This document shows, piece by piece, positions 50,300 through 60,722 of a stretch of 64,000 nucleotides of DNA; position 1 is the first letter of the stretch, and every line of letters starts with the position of its first letter. The translations under genes were made by a program, and so were the position numbers. This DNA comes from Pseudoscleropodium purum. Taxonomy: Eukaryota > Streptophyta > Bryopsida > Hypnales > Brachytheciaceae. The stretch lies in NCBI GenBank assembly GCA_963969395.1, contig OZ017795.1, positions 16,926,001 through 16,990,000 on the forward strand, given 5' to 3'. The notes under the pieces were generated by a model. The model had not been told where the DNA came from and did not search any database. It saw only the letters and a list, made by a program, of their open reading frames with translations.

Positions 50300-51457
50300 T
50301 CAGAATCCCTGTGATTTCCCAAAGCAAACTCTTCTCAATACGACAACGGCTGTCTGTAGGGACTTAAGTTCCAATTCCACAGGTACAATCGCTTCAATGC
50401 CAAAAGCTAATTGGATCGGTGTGTATTTGATCACCGTTTTATGAGCCGTCTGATAAACCCATAGTGCCTCTGCTATATATTGATCCCATTTGCGGCGCTT
50501 CTCCAGCACAACCTTCCTAATGATTCCAATCAATATACCGTTAGTTTTCTCTATTAATCCATTTGCCTGCGGGTAATAGGGATTCACATGCCTATGTTTG
50601 ATTGACATCTTTTGCATAAGCTCGGACACGACCTTGTTCACGAAGTGGGTTCCCTGATCAATAGCGACCTCCAGTAGGCACTTATATTGATAAATAATTT
50701 GGCTAAATATGAAATCAATGGCAACCTTCTTATTATAGTGCTTCACAAGCATTGCTTCCGACCAGTTCGATAAGTAATCCGTGGCAACTATTAGATACTC
50801 GTTGTGTTTTGCAATCATGGGAAGTGGGCTGACGAAATCAACGCCCCACTTCTCAAATATTCCGATAGGATAGATTGGGTACAATTTTGTGTAAGGAATT
50901 GTTTGTCTTCCATATGCTTGACAAAATAGGCAAGTTTTGCAAAAGTGAGCACTATCAGTGAACATGGATAGCTAATAGTACCTTGTCTGTAGTATTTTCC
51001 TAGTCATGACGTTGGCAACAAAATGTCCTCCATACACGCCTTCATGACAGTGTCATAGTATCTCCATAGCTTCTTCAGGGTTTACCGCTCTACAAAGAAT
51101 CTGGTCCTTGCCTAATCGATACAAATCGTCGTCTATCAAAGTATAAGGCTAGCTCTTCCTTCAAATTTCCTTGGGTTGACAAGTGGTCAGTCCCTCAGGC
51201 AAGACCAAGTCTCTCAAATAGGTGATGATATTGTTGTATCCAAAATCTCGTTGTTCCATTTTGGTCATGAGCGTAAAACATTCTAAATCGTATGACAAAG
51301 CTCCCTCGATGCTCTTTGGAGGTGTGCCAAGGTCTAAAAGCAAGGAGGCATGGCTCGCTCTAGTCCCCTTTGTGGTTTTTATAACCAATTCATATGCTTG
51401 CAAAGAGGCCATTAGTTGTGCAACCCTTCCTTTAGGATGAGCCTCTTGTACGAGCAT
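50300..51457 (-). pseudogene. Ty3/gypsy RNase H end plus integrase (minus element)
   Basis: Minus-strand order is the RNase H tail (from 51,457: KGRVAQLMASLQAYELVI...RASHASLLLDL), a linker, an HHCC zinc motif (CHEGVYGGH ... CKTCLFCQAYGR, with stops near 51,060 and 50,970) and the integrase core in a 221-codon open frame (50,965-50,300). The core shows WGVDFVSPLP, YLIVATDYLSNWSEA, DQGTHFVNKV and YYPQANGLIEKTN, so the catalytic Asp, Asp and Glu are all in place. The polyprotein as a whole is broken by stops and by the nested element to the right. Confidence 0.8.
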
Positions 51458-51459
51458 CT

Positions 51460-52640
51460 TGAGTATTACAACTTCATCATATTAATGGGACTAGATGACA
51501 ACGAACACCAAAAGGAAGGGAAATACTAGTAACAAGTAGTTATGAGCTTGAGACGGTTATGTTGGTTGTAACCCACTTTCTCCCTTAAGCTTAGTGAGGG
51601 GGACATTGTCTCTCACTCATCATATTGTTAATATTATGATACATTAAGACAACATGCCCTAACTCCCTTTGTATGAGCTTTGTTTCTGATTGCAAGTGTA
51701 GCTAACAGCTTAGAACTTTCCAGGATGATCACGTTGGGTTGAAGTATGTAGGTTGCCGCCAAGACGCATGGAGCTTGGGAGCCAAGCCATTGCTATGCAG
51801 TGTTGACAAGAACCAGGTTCGAGGAGCAACTCTTGACATTATGACAAGTCTGACTGTTCCTATTTTGTAGGCAATAGATGCAGTTTCCGATACTAAGATG
51901 ATTTGGTGGGTTTGTAGTGGGTGATGCTGGTAGAGGCAATGGGATCATTATTGTAGCGATTGGTCCTAAGTTATAATAAGTAAGCAGTTGTGGAATTGCC
52001 TTGCCCCAACACATTGCTTAAAATGGACGACACTCGTATAAGCCTCATGTTTTGGCACAATTTCTTTGGCACATAGGGCCCACGGCACAAGCGAGCGTTG
52101 AAGTGGCATGTGGTGCGTTGAAAGGCGCACGAGACAGGCTCTCATGACACCCTGCCAAGATACGAAGAACATAGTAAAGTGTAGGTCTTGATGCAGCTTG
52201 TTTCCTGATGTGCTTTTCTCTGAAATCCTTCTTGGTGTTTTGACAGGGTTGTCTAGTGACCAACGGTGAACATGGCGCATGCAAGAGTGGAGAATCAGCC
52301 TCCACAATCGAGGGGACAACCCTGCTATTAATGGTGAGCAACGAGCCTACAACGACATGCCAAGGTTTGGAATAAAGCTTGCAAATACGGCATTGAGATG
52401 GACAAGGTAGTATTGGCCATGACAAGAAGGGTGCCTAAGATGGAGGGGGTGGGTGCAGAGTGGGCTGAGTTTATCCAAAAACAAATCTAATCTATCTTCT
52501 AGGCATCCATTTCGTACCTTGTGCAACAAATTTCTAAACATACAATAGCAACCCCATTAGTTGCATCTCCATTAGTGGGTGGAAGAGCAACAGATTTTGG
52601 CCATTAAAGGTTGGTTGATGGTGGAGGTGGGAGTTTTGAT
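51460..52640. other. Junction region between the two gypsy elements
   Basis: The minus element breaks off near 51,460 and the plus-strand gag becomes recognisable near 52,650. The DNA between probably contains the 5' non-coding part of the plus element. No LTR pair can be identified, because the right end of the plus element is missing. Minus frames here (for example 52,045-52,425) are shadows. Confidence 0.35.
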
Positions 52641-52713
52641 CACAAAGAATCAAAGGTTGCGCTACCTGAGAAATTCTCGGGTTAAAAAAGAGGGGAAGTG
52701 TATAAATGGTTTG

Positions 52714-53015
52714 CAGGGTTGACGAATCTCAATGTCTGCCCCAAAATAGCGTCCGTTTTCTGGACGCACGGACGCTAGCGGACGCAGCGTCCCGACCGCC
52801 GTCGGAAAGCGGACGGGCAGAGCGGACGGACGGGGCGGACGGACTGAGGCGGACACCCAGATCGTGCGGACCAGATCAATCCGCGCGTCGATCGGACGGC
52901 CAAAATCGAGCGGACGGGCGGACGGGGGACAGGCGGACGCTACGTCTGCCGGGACTACGAATGTCAGCGGACGCTGCAGACACAGCGTCCGCGTCCGGAC
53001 GTCGTGTCAACCCTG
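52714..53015. mobile_element. hAT-type MITE, 302 bp, CGGAC-rich, copy 1
   Basis: It starts CAGGGTTGAC and ends GTCAACCCTG, flanked on both sides by a perfect 8-bp duplication ATGGTTTG (52706-52713 and 53016-53023). The CAGGG end and 8-bp duplication are diagnostic of hAT. The interior is GC-rich with about fifteen CGGAC words, mostly in one orientation. It interrupts the gag frame of the plus-strand gypsy element; the frame is continuous across the site when one copy of the duplication is taken as the original target. No transposase. Confidence 0.93.
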
Positions 53016-53059
53016 ATGGTTTGTTCAACTCCGTTTAGTTTTCCGAGGCAAACCACGTG

Positions 53060-53340
53060 CTTATCAATTGGATGAAGATAAGGTGACCTACGCTCTCTCC
53101 TACATGATCGAGGTTGTACAAAATTGGGCTATGCCAATTTTGCAAGCCCTTGACGAGGGGCATCACCATGACTTATTGTCCGATTATGATGTTTTTAGGG
53201 AAGTAGTTATCGCCATGTATGAAGATGTGGATCAAAGAAGTAATGCCAAGGACCGATTGGGAAGAATCCGTCAAACCGGGTCCATGGCCTCTTATATATC
53301 TTTGTTTAACGAGCATGCTACCCAAGTAGACTAGAATGAA
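53060..53340 (+). pseudogene. gypsy gag segment right of the MITE
   Basis: The frame reads EDKVTYALSYMIEVVQNWA, QALDEGHHHDLLSDYDVF and DRLGRIRQTGSMASYISLFN, the retrotransposon gag capsid region. It is interrupted by stops at about 53,332 and 53,357 and continues recognisably to 53.6 kb. Confidence 0.75.
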
Positions 53341-54020
53341 GCAAGTTTGATGGCCTAGTTTCATGGAGGGCTTAAAAATAAAGTCCTCGATTTGATAGCC
53401 ACAACGGAGGCATAACCAAGTCAACTTCAAGAATGGATGGCCATTGCAATCCACATTGATGAGAGGCTATGGTTATGACATCAAAGCCGACGTCCTCCAT
53501 CTTATTCTTCTACTTCCAGAGACCATGCAGGATGATCTCAAGTAACCTTGGAGAATTTTGGTTTGATACCAATGGAAATTGATGCAAACCGTGTAACTAC
53601 CGCAATGGCAAAGACCCCCGCTGAGTGGCTCAAGTACCAACAATAAGGGAGGTGTTGGGGATTTGGAAAATTGGGACATGTGTGCGCCAAATGTCCAACA
53701 AATCCGAGCACTCTGTTATTCCTTGCAGCTCTTGGAAGAGAAGAGGGAATCGAGGGGTCGGGAAAAGGTGAAGCCCAAGATTAAGGCCTTCACCTTGGTA
53801 CCTCGGTATGCTTCAGATAGCGGTCGCAACAATTCCAAAGTCAGGCCTCATTGATGAGCAATCACTTGATCTATGGACCACCCTCTACCTTGAGGCCCAT
53901 CTAACATTGAAGGCTCAAATCAATTCCACAATAGCTCTTGCTTTGGTGAATTCAGGAGCAACTAGGATATTCATACATCTGACATTTGTTAAAAAATGTT
54001 AGGTTGAGATATGATCCAAA

Positions 54021-54773
54021 GTGGTCCCACGGGAGGTGCGGGTCATTGATGTTAGAATCATCAATTCCGGACTTATCACTCAAGAAGCTATTGTCAACTT
54101 GAGGATTGGAAATCACCATGAAAAATTAATAGTTGACATTACAAACACTGGACACTATTGTTGTATACTTGGAACACAGTGGTTGGGGTGTCATGATCCC
54201 ACCATTCAGTCGTCCAAGAAAGAGGTGATTTTTTATTCCAATTATTGTGGGGCTAATTGCTTGCAACAACCACCAGGTGTGACATCAACCACAATTCCTA
54301 TAAGAGGGAAGAGGAAGGTGGCAGATCTAGCAAGGAGATTGCCCTCAGCTCTAAGTTCACCACGTAGTGGGGCCTTGAGTCCCGAACTCGCAACGCATGA
54401 GAAAGTGCGTCCCAAAAAAGCCACCAGCTCGTCTCAGCGCATAGTACTGAGGCATGCTTTAGTGTCAACCACTGCTTTTAGGTTATCAATGAAGGGGATA
54501 GAGGTATATGCTTTGGAAATTTTGAATTTACATGATGCTCTGGAACTTACAAAGATGATTGAAGAACAAATCCCAATAGACTATGAAGATTTGTGGGGAG
54601 CTTTTAATGAAGAAGCATCCAAAAAATTGCCAAGTTATGGAGTCTCGGACATGAAGATTGAGTTTAAGGAAGGAGAGGACTTGCGTAATACCGGATTGCG
54701 TCTAATCTCCCTGATAAAATTGGAGGAACTTCGGCGATATTTGGAAGAAAACTTAGGGAAAAGGTGGATTTGA
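54021..54773 (+). pseudogene. gypsy protease tail and RT linker, 250-codon open stretch
   Basis: The longest open part of the plus element. It contains GLITQEAIVNLRIGNHHEKL and ILGTQWLGCHDPTIQSSKKE (end of protease), a variable linker and IPIDYEDLWGAFNEEASKKL before RT. RT then continues in other frames (54.8-55.4 kb). Confidence 0.7.
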
Positions 54774-55396
54774 TGATCCAAATCTCTTGTCTCAGCACCA
54801 ATTGTTTTTGTTCAAAAGAAAGACAGCTCAATACAAGTTTGTGTGGACTACAGGAATTTAAATTGAGTAACGGTGAAGAATTGGTATCCATTGCCATTAT
54901 CCCTAAACTTACCAATCGCTTGGTCGGAGCTAAATTTTTTTCTAAGTTGGATGTGAGGTAGGCTTACCATTGTGTATGCATGGCGGCAAGTCATGAGTTT
55001 TAAATGGCATTTAAAACTCGCTATGGTTTATTTGAGTATTTAGTCATGCCCTTTGGATTGACAAATGCCCTTGCTCAATTTCAAGCTCACATGTAGAGTC
55101 TTTTCAATGATTTGTTGGATGTCTCAGTGGTCATCTATCTAGATGATATACTTATATTCTCAAGTATAAGAGCATCATGTAGTTGTAAGAAAAGTTCTTC
55201 GACACCTACAAAAACATGGCTTATATGTCAAAGCATCAAAGTGTGAATTTCATTGTACATTGGTTGAGTTTTTAGAAATGGTAGTTTCTCAAAAAGGATT
55301 AGAGATGTGCAAGGATAAGGTGAAGGCGATTCAAGAATGGCCTACCCCCAAAACAATTAAGGAAGTTCAAGCATTTCTCGGGTTTGCAAATTTTTA

Positions 55397-55738
55397 TTGT
55401 CATTTATTCATGATTACTCAAGAATTGCAATTCCCCTTACGACCTTGACACAAAAGAATCAACAATTCCAATGGACGCTTTTGACGCACATGGCTTTTGA
55501 AGAGCTTCATTCTCAATTTTTGCGGGCTCTAATATTGTTGCACCCTAATTTTGAGCAACCATTTTTGGTGGAAATGGACACTTTTGACACGACAACTGGG
55601 GCCATTTTATCTCAACGTGGTGAAGACGGATATTTACATCCATGTACCTACCACAGCTCCAAGATGTTCCCATCCAAACAAAATTACAATATCTATGACA
55701 AGGAGTTACTGAGCATTGTTTTAGCCTTTCAAGACTAG
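55397..55738 (+). pseudogene. gypsy RNase H segment
   Basis: The frame contains FHDYSRIAIPLTTL-like thumb remains (SFIHDYSRIAIPLTTLTQKN), then LVEMDTFDTTTGAILSQ and YDKELLSIVLAFQD. The first catalytic Asp of the domain is present (EMDTFDTTTG; usual DASD). It is cut off shortly after, at the head-to-head junction with the minus element. Confidence 0.75.
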
Positions 55739-55758
55739 CGTGTGTACCTTGAAGGATC

Positions 55759-56846
55759 ACCCAATGGGAATATGATGGTAACCAGAATATCCATCACAAA
55801 ATGAGTACATTTCATGACCTGCAACTTCATCCAACAGCACATCAATGTGCAGAAGTGGTTGCTAGTCTTTCTTCGTAAATTGATTTAGTACCTTGTAATT
55901 TACTCAAACCCTCCATTTTCCACCTTTTTTTGGCACAATAACAATGGGAGACACCCATTTAGTGTTTCTAACCTCTGTGATGAATTTGCCTTCCAGAAGT
56001 CAGTCCAACTTAGCTTGAAAAATGGCATTTTTTTAGGTGCCATCCTCTTTTGCTCCAATCACATTGGCTTAGCATCTAGTACAAGTTCAATCTTGTGTTC
56101 TTCCAAGGTGATAGCTAGAAGATCCGCATGCCTTGTTATGAAGAGATCCGCGTAGTCAATGACGACCTCTTCCGATTCGTTGCGCTTGGCACTAGTCAAG
56201 ATCGGCCCGAACTTCAACAAGCTCAGCAATTCACTTTTCTTACATAATCTGATGGTATGATCCTCAAAATGAGCCATCGAATCACTAATCATTTGAGGAA
56301 GTACATCGATAGCGTACAACTCCACCTCGGAATCTTCCAATTCCTTGTTGGAATCCGTAGACTGTTCAAAATTCCATAAAGATTCATCGGACGTCTCGTC
56401 TAGCGTGGTACAACCTAATGAACCTGAGCAAGCATCAAGCATGAATTGGGTACTTACTCTATTCAAAGGCGGTCCTATCTTCATTCTTCCTTTCTCCCAA
56501 TAATTGATAGCTCAAACCTGGCGGAACCAAGGTCTTCCCAAAATTAATGGATAACCCCCATTACCAACTGATATGTTGAGTATGTAGAAATCCACTTTCA
56601 TTGTAATCCCATTTACGGTAATAGGTATTTGGATAATCTAACAAGCGGTCGCACACATCTTTGGTCGACCACCTTCAATTTCATGGACGAAGACCTAGTT
56701 GGTTTTAATTTAGCCTTCTCCACGAACCAACTTGCCATGATGTTCATCGCTACTTCCCTATCGATTAAGCAACCCTTGACATCACGCACGTGGATGGTGG
56801 CTTTGACTTGAGGGGCTTTGAGGTCCCCATGCACACTATTAGCCAC
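55759..56846 (-). pseudogene. gypsy protease to RT start (minus element)
   Basis: On the minus strand 56,846-56,500 carries a protease-like region (ATIHVRDVKGCLIDREVAMN), 56,484-56,059 an acidic linker ending VIDYADLFITRHADLLAI and LEEHKIELVLDAKPM, and 56,040-55,759 the first RT motifs (KWVSPIVIVPKKGGKW, then GHEMYSFCDGYSGYHH). RT ends at about 55,759 where the plus element begins, so the palm with the catalytic Asp pair is missing. Together with 50.3-51.46 kb this is one minus-strand element whose centre has been replaced. Confidence 0.7.
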
Positions 56847-56900
56847 GTGGATTTCTACCGAAAGTCTTTGCTGCCGGGTGTTGATACCTTGTCTAAGCTC

Positions 56901-58143
56901 TCATCTCACTGACGGGCACTTTGCAACTCGTTGGCCTATAATAATGTTCGCCAACTGATTTCCAAGATCATCCAAAATAAAGTATTTAGTCTGGCCCCTC
57001 CCAATCAACAAATCACTGATACCAATGTATTGCCAAGTTTTGCGAACCGCCTTATCCGACTTGCTCTTTTTATCTCGGTGTTTCTCGGTGGAGGCTTGAA
57101 TTGACTCCTTCAATGGTCGACCTTGTTTTGCCATCATCACTTCTAACTCCTCTTGAGCCATAAGCAAGCTATCTACGATCTGCACCAAGTGAACCTTTGC
57201 TAATTTTGCATTATTTAGTAGCATCATAGCTTTATCTTGATTCGAACAATCACTTTTGTAATGTCCCTTGAGTTCGCACCCATGACATGTGACAAACTGC
57301 ACAACACAAGAAGAGTTAATATGTCCTTCAGATAAAGGACTCTTAGATTGATTGTTGCTTTGCCCTTGCAGCAAGAACAATTTCAAGTCTCTCATTTTAA
57401 CTACAAGCTGTGATATCTGAGGGTCCTTTTCAATTTGACCCATCTTAAGTCTTAACCTCGTTTCGGCCTGCAGGTATCTGAACCATTTTCAATAGTACGG
57501 GCGCTACTACTACTAACACCAACAGAGCTTGCACAATATTACTTAAGTTCAACTCCTTGCGTTAAGCTAGTGAACGAGCCGCTTCAAATGATGATGGATC
57601 GTTCTAGGCTACAATATCCTAAATCGCTAGTTTCAAACCGCCTACAAAGCTTCATAATGCCAAAGCGTTGATGCTATTTAAGTTGGTGGCAATACTCTCA
57701 GGGCTCTTTGGGTGAACCTCCCCATTGGTAGCGATCAATCGATTCAAGCTCTTTTGAATGTGCGATTATAATTCTCTCACAAGCTCGCTGAATTGTCGAA
57801 CTGTCTCCTCTGGGTTCTGTCTCCACAAGCTAAGAATTCCAAATAAACTTTGATAACTCTCCTACTCCTGGAACTGAGCTACTAATGCCTCAATAAGAGC
57901 TGTCCAAGTTTCTCTGGTTACAGGCATTTGTCTATCATACCAAAATGAAGCTGTGTCATCTAAGTGTATTGATAATAACTCTAACCAAAAGTCTTCCGTT
58001 CAATCTCCATTGGCCATACAAGCACGCTTGTACTCCTTTAGAAACCATTTTGGATCCTCCTTTTCTTTTCCTGCAAAGACCAAAATTGACACTATGGTTC
58101 CTCCTAAAGACCTCTTCTTCCGGTGGTTGTTCACGTTTGTAGG
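56901..58143 (-). pseudogene. gypsy gag with zinc knuckle (minus element)
   Basis: The capsid region is spread over 58,090-57,650 with two in-frame stops (DPKWFLKEYKRACMANGD, FWLELLSIHLDDTASFWYD and LSLWRQNPEETVRQFSELV). The open frame 57,443-56,901 carries the knuckle CHGCELKGHYKSDC (CX2CX4HX4C) and a basic linker (STEKHRDKKSKSDKAVRK). Confidence 0.75.
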
Positions 58144-58218
58144 CTTGGACATGTACCTTTATTTCAACAAGTTCTTGGCTGCAGCGTCTGCCTTGCAATT
58201 CTATTCACTTGGTATATG

Positions 58219-58560
58219 CCGAATCTCTAGTGATTTAAACTCCTATGCCAATTCCTCTGCGGTTTGGTAGTATGGCTATAATTTTCCAAACTTAACCTCC
58301 TAGTTTCTAAAAACTTGATTGTAAATCAACTTTGAGTCTCCTTGAATTTTGACGTGTTGAACGTTCTTTTCCCTCGCTATCTCCAATCCAACCACCAAAG
58401 TGGTGTACTCGGATTGGTTGCAAGTCAAACCCTTGCCAAGATCGCAATGATGAACCTCTTTCACCCCTTCGGGGCTTTCTAGTATCACTCCCACCTTGAG
58501 CCCAATATTTTCAAACAAGAGGCGTTGAAATTCAGCTTCTAAGGTTTCATCTCCTTTCAA
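58219..58560 (-). pseudogene. RNase H domain lying upstream of gag
   Basis: The 86-codon frame 58,560-58,300 encodes VGVILESPEGVKEVHHCDLG, NQSEYTTLVVGLEIAREKNV and VKIQGDSKLIYNQVF. It continues after a stop into EFKSLEIRHIPSE near 58,219. This is a retroelement RNase H of the extra type known from Tat/Ogre gypsy elements (Glu in SEYTTL, Asp in GDSKL). In those elements it lies between RT and integrase; here it directly precedes gag on the same strand. The simplest explanation is a junction between two elements. Confidence 0.65.
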
Positions 58561-59047
58561 TAACCATTGCTAAAATAGGAAGATGGTCACTGCATGGAAA
58601 ATCTTGACTCAACCCTCCTCCCTCAATTGCAGAGACTAGTTAACAAGCAAACATTCTATTTCACAATTTGATCACAAACGCGAAAAAAACCCAAAAAACC
58701 AGGAGATTAATCACAACTCCTAAATAAGAAAGGTGGATTCTATGAACCAATTATCTTCTACAAAAAACATTGGATTTACTTCGTCCAACTACCCCAAGAT
58801 GACAAGGTAACTTTTGGGTGCGTTAATAATCCCATATGAATTTGTTACAAATTCTACTACAGGAACAGCTTCCTCTGATGGATGAGGCAAAACTTCTAGC
58901 AACTCTTAAGGAAGGTTCACAAATTGTCTGACCAAATGCAAACACTCTTAAGATTGGTCAAAATACATCTTCAATAGTTTCCGTTTCTCAAACTTTCCCT
59001 TTGGCTCTCATCCTTTTGATAGTCAACATCAAGCAACGGGACCAAGA
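58561..59047 (-). other. 5' non-coding part of the minus gypsy element
   Basis: No frame of note. At the LTR edge the minus strand reads TCTTGGTCCCGTTGCTTGATG, similar to the TTTGGCGCCGTTGCC context that follows gypsy 5' LTRs, so a primer-binding site probably lies at 59,030-59,047. Confidence 0.4.
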
Positions 59048-59388
59048 TGAAATTAGAAGAGAAAAACCATACATCATGTCTAAGACCATACTACTCAATG
59101 TTCTGGATTCCAATTAGAACCCTTTTATTCTTCCATTCTCAATATCATGCATCGACCACTTTGCCTTCTCTCCTCTTTCCTTTTATCCTTGCAAATTTGA
59201 TTCTAACTATCCATTTCTTGGTCTACTCCATAACAAATCCAATCTACGGCCATGATCCCTCCAATCATTGCCTACAGGACCGTCCATGTATGTCACCATG
59301 GTCAGATCTGGACAAACATAACTAAAGACCTGAGACCTCCTATGGCACCTCAATTCCCTACCCTTCTCACGCAAAAATTACCGTAATT
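59048..59388 (-). repeat. Ty3/gypsy LTR segment (right copy, truncated)
   Basis: Direct repeat of 47,044-47,383. It starts TGAAATTAGAAGAG on the plus strand. The likeness ends at about 59,388 in AT-rich DNA, while the left copy runs on, so this 5' LTR has lost its outer part. Confidence 0.6.
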
Positions 59389-59670
59389 AATACAAATAAA
59401 GGCTTTAGGACTTTAAAGGTTGAGCTGCAAAATTTTGAAAGTCAATAAACAAGCTAATTTAATATTTGATTAGTATATTTAAAATAAATTTAAAACTATA
59501 CAATTGTTGAAGACTCTTTTATTTAGAAGTACTAGGTGCAATGTATACTTAAAAAGATTCTCTATAATGATAGGATTAATCTCCAAAGGACCAAATAGCA
59601 TTTCAATCATCCATTTACAAATAAACTTTTTATCTTTTCTCATTGAATTTTTCACACAAAATGAGGTTTG

Positions 59671-59988
59671 CAGGGTTGACATGACGTCCGGACATCCAGA
59701 CGCAGACGCTGTGTCCGCAGCGTCCGCTGACATTTGCGTCCGCCTGTTCGCCCCGTCCGCCTATCCCCCGTCCGTCCGCCCGGTTACGACCGTCCAATCG
59801 ACACGCGGACTGATGTGGTCCGCACGATCTAGGCGTCCGCCTCGGGCCGTCCGCCCCGTCCATCCGCCCCGCCCTACCCGTCCGCCTTCCGACGGCGGGA
59901 GGGATGCTGCGTCCGCTAGCGTCCGTGCGTCCGGACGTCCGGAAAACGGACGCTATTTTGGGGCGGACATTGAGATTCGTCAACCCTG
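59671..59988. mobile_element. hAT-type MITE, 318 bp, CGGAC-rich, copy 2 (inverted)
   Basis: It starts CAGGGTTGAC and ends GTCAACCCTG, flanked by a perfect 8-bp duplication GAGGTTTG (59663-59670 and 59989-59996). It is the inverse of copy 1 at 52,714-53,015, sharing the CAATGTC and GACGTCCGGAC subterminal parts and the dense GTCCGC/GCGGAC words. Both target sites end GGTTTG, which may be coincidence or preference. Confidence 0.93.
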
Positions 59989-60532
59989 GAGGTTTGAGAG
60001 TAGATTTAAGGCACATCAATTTTCACAACTTTTGACTACATGGTTATAAAGTTATTGTATAATGTGTATTTTTTTTGGAGCTAGTAGCATGGGCAATTCA
60101 TAAAATATCACTTTTTTAAAATTAAAATTTTGAAGTTGGTTTTAAAGATTTATGTATTCTTGAAAAGTTTTGAATCATTCCATTTTGATTAACCCTTGAA
60201 CGCCAAAGTAGACATTTTGTGCCCGATGGATGACATGGAATCAAATTGTTTAGGACAGAAGTGCAACTATTCGTCCTTGTCGCAGCTTAGAATTTTGATT
60301 TTCTTAGTATTCACCCAAATAGGAACGGAAACTAGTCATTAGCTAACCGGATCCGATTAGGTGGGGAAGGAAAACTCAGAATTAGCACGGAACGTGAAGT
60401 AGTGGGCTTCTTGGATCTAATCCGGTCAGGAGTAACTAACGACGGAAACGGAATGCAACACGGATTAGGTCTAGGACCGGATGATGATGATGAACCGGAT
60501 TCATGATGATAAACCGGAAAGGGTCCAGGGAC

Positions 60533-60540
60533 TATATAAG
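60533..60540 (+). promoter_or_regulatory. TATA box of the element's ORF
   Basis: TATATAAG lies 190 bp before ATG 60,723 in otherwise GC-balanced DNA, followed by a plausible transcription start near 60,565. A second TATA-like word (GTATATAAATC, 62,526-62,536) lies after the ORF. Confidence 0.5.
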
Positions 60541-60722
60541 GAGGAGCTTTCACTGTTGCACCCCCTTTTAGAAACTCGACCTTGAGAGCGCGCGGTTGAG
60601 TTTTTGGAGTTTGTGCGTCTGGACGTTTGTGTTTTGTCTGTTTTGCTTCCGGTTGAGATCGGAGAGAGGAAGTGAGGAACGGGACGTGCGGCTAGAAGAG
60701 AGTGAGGTAGATGTGAGTGGGA

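Larger units (their letters stand above)
52640..55758 (+). mobile_element. Ty3/gypsy element (chromovirus-like), truncated, plus strand
   Basis: The order is gag (52.65-53.63 kb, split by a MITE), a zinc knuckle near 53,649-53,690 (CWGFGKLGHVCAKC, second Cys replaced by Phe), protease (LVNSGATRIFIH near 53,945, with Asn for the catalytic Asp), a linker with ITNTGHYCCILGTQWLGCHDP, RT (54.7-55.4 kb; VIYLDDILIFS) and RNase H (to YDKELLSIVLAFQD). It then stops abruptly at about 55,758 in the middle of RNase H; integrase and 3' LTR are absent. Numerous stops and shifts. The protease/linker style resembles Tcn1-type chromoviruses of mosses and fungi (recollection, not a search). Confidence 0.8.
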
